Positions 5,202 through 5,627 of a DNA stretch of 5,627 bases are shown here, piece after piece. The translations under genes were made by a program, and so were the position numbers. Position 1 is the first letter of the stretch. Each line of letters begins with the position of its first letter. Below the pieces are notes generated by a model. It saw only the letters and a program-made list of their open reading frames with translations, did no database searches and was not told the DNA's origin. Where the stretch lies: contig JAISQX010000055.1 of the NCBI GenBank assembly GCA_031273965.1, positions 1-5,627 of the forward strand, given 5' to 3'. The stretch is from Clostridiales bacterium (GTDB taxonomy: Bacteria; Bacillota; Clostridia; Christensenellales; JAISNN01).

Positions 5202-5627
5202 TTATATGAGTTTTTCAATTGCGGCGATCTTTATACAGTTTGCCAAAATCTCCGCCGCGGTCTTTAATTCCTCCATAGGCGGACGCGTAGGCGCGACTCT
5301 TATATTTGTGTCGGCGGGATCCACACCGTAAGGATACGTCGCTCCGGCGGGCGTAAAGGTCACCCCGGCTTCCTTAGCCAGCGCGACCACTCTCTTTGCC
5401 GTGCCGGGAAAAACGTTGACGCTTATGAAATACCCGCCCTCCGGATTCGTCCATTCCGCAATTCCGCCGTCTTTCAATTCTTTTTCCAAAATATTTATAA
5501 CCGCGTCAAACTTAGGTTTGGCAATAGCGGCGTGCTTGTCCATGTGCGCAAGCGTATTGTTTTTGTCTTTCAAAAACAACGCGTGTCTCATCTGATTTAT
5601 TTTGTCGGGACCTATCGTCTGCATTGA
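5202..5627 (-). CDS. Class I aminotransferase, MocR-like group, C-terminal part (5' end outside window)
   Basis: About 141 C-terminal residues are visible, and the frame stays open to the right edge through a Ser codon before the first visible Met. That Met is therefore internal and the gene is cut by the window, not truncated. The fragment is the small domain of a PLP-dependent fold-type I aminotransferase. Counting from the first visible Met, it shows QTIGPDKINQ (2-11), a helix with HMDKHAA (27-33), PEGGYF (61-66), a proline- and glycine-rich turn TPAGATYPYG (91-100) and NIRVAPT (107-113). Arg109 there probably corresponds to the arginine that holds the substrate alpha-carboxylate. The wording closely follows the family often labelled aspartate or alanine-glyoxylate aminotransferase-like (Aminotran_MocR type), usually about 420-430 residues. 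The PLP lysine lies outside the window, so substrate specificity cannot be read here. Confidence 0.9.
   Translation of the reverse strand, partial: SMQTIGPDKINQMRHALFLKDKNNTLAHMDKHAAIAKPKFDAVINILEKELKDGGIAEWTNPEGGYFISVNVFPGTAKRVVALAKEAGVTFTPAGATYPYGVDPADTNIRVAPTRPPMEELKTAAEILANCIKIAAIEKLI

Overview
The window looks like a chromosomal segment from a low- to mid-GC Gram-positive bacterium, most likely an uncultured member of the Clostridia. Three things point there: a class 1B dihydroorotate dehydrogenase pair (PyrK with PyrD), strong AAGGAGG-type ribosome binding sites before most genes, and an aminotransferase of the MocR-like group that is common in Firmicutes. A closer placement, for example near Christensenellales, would be a guess. 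All genes lie on the minus strand, so the biological reading order runs from the right end to the left end.

Reading in that direction, the window opens inside the last third of a class I aminotransferase (5202-5627, cut by the edge). YraN, a small PD-(D/E)xK-fold protein, follows after 19 nt (4841-5182). An 87-nt spacer holding an imperfect hairpin leads to pyrK (3995-4753), which overlaps pyrD (3081-3998) by 4 nt. A 98-nt spacer holding a large GC-rich inverted repeat precedes a 948-residue single-pass membrane or secreted protein of unknown function (136-2982). After its stop come an AT-rich, roughly symmetrical terminator-like hairpin (64-101), an extended -10 promoter (44-52) and the ribosome binding site and first two codons of another gene that leaves the window at its left edge.

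PyrK and PyrD together form the NAD-dependent dihydroorotate dehydrogenase of de novo pyrimidine synthesis. PyrD oxidises dihydroorotate at its FMN, and PyrK passes the electrons through a [2Fe-2S] cluster and FAD to NAD+. The aminotransferase and YraN are housekeeping genes that appear to share the transcript with them. The large protein is the unusual part. After a lysine-rich N-terminus and one hydrophobic segment, its exported part consists of four diverged copies of a module of about 200 residues. Three of the copies end in a Y-G-G-[IV]...-P closing motif. I do not recognise it as a named family. No mobile element, CRISPR array, tRNA or rRNA was seen, and no plus-strand gene is supported.
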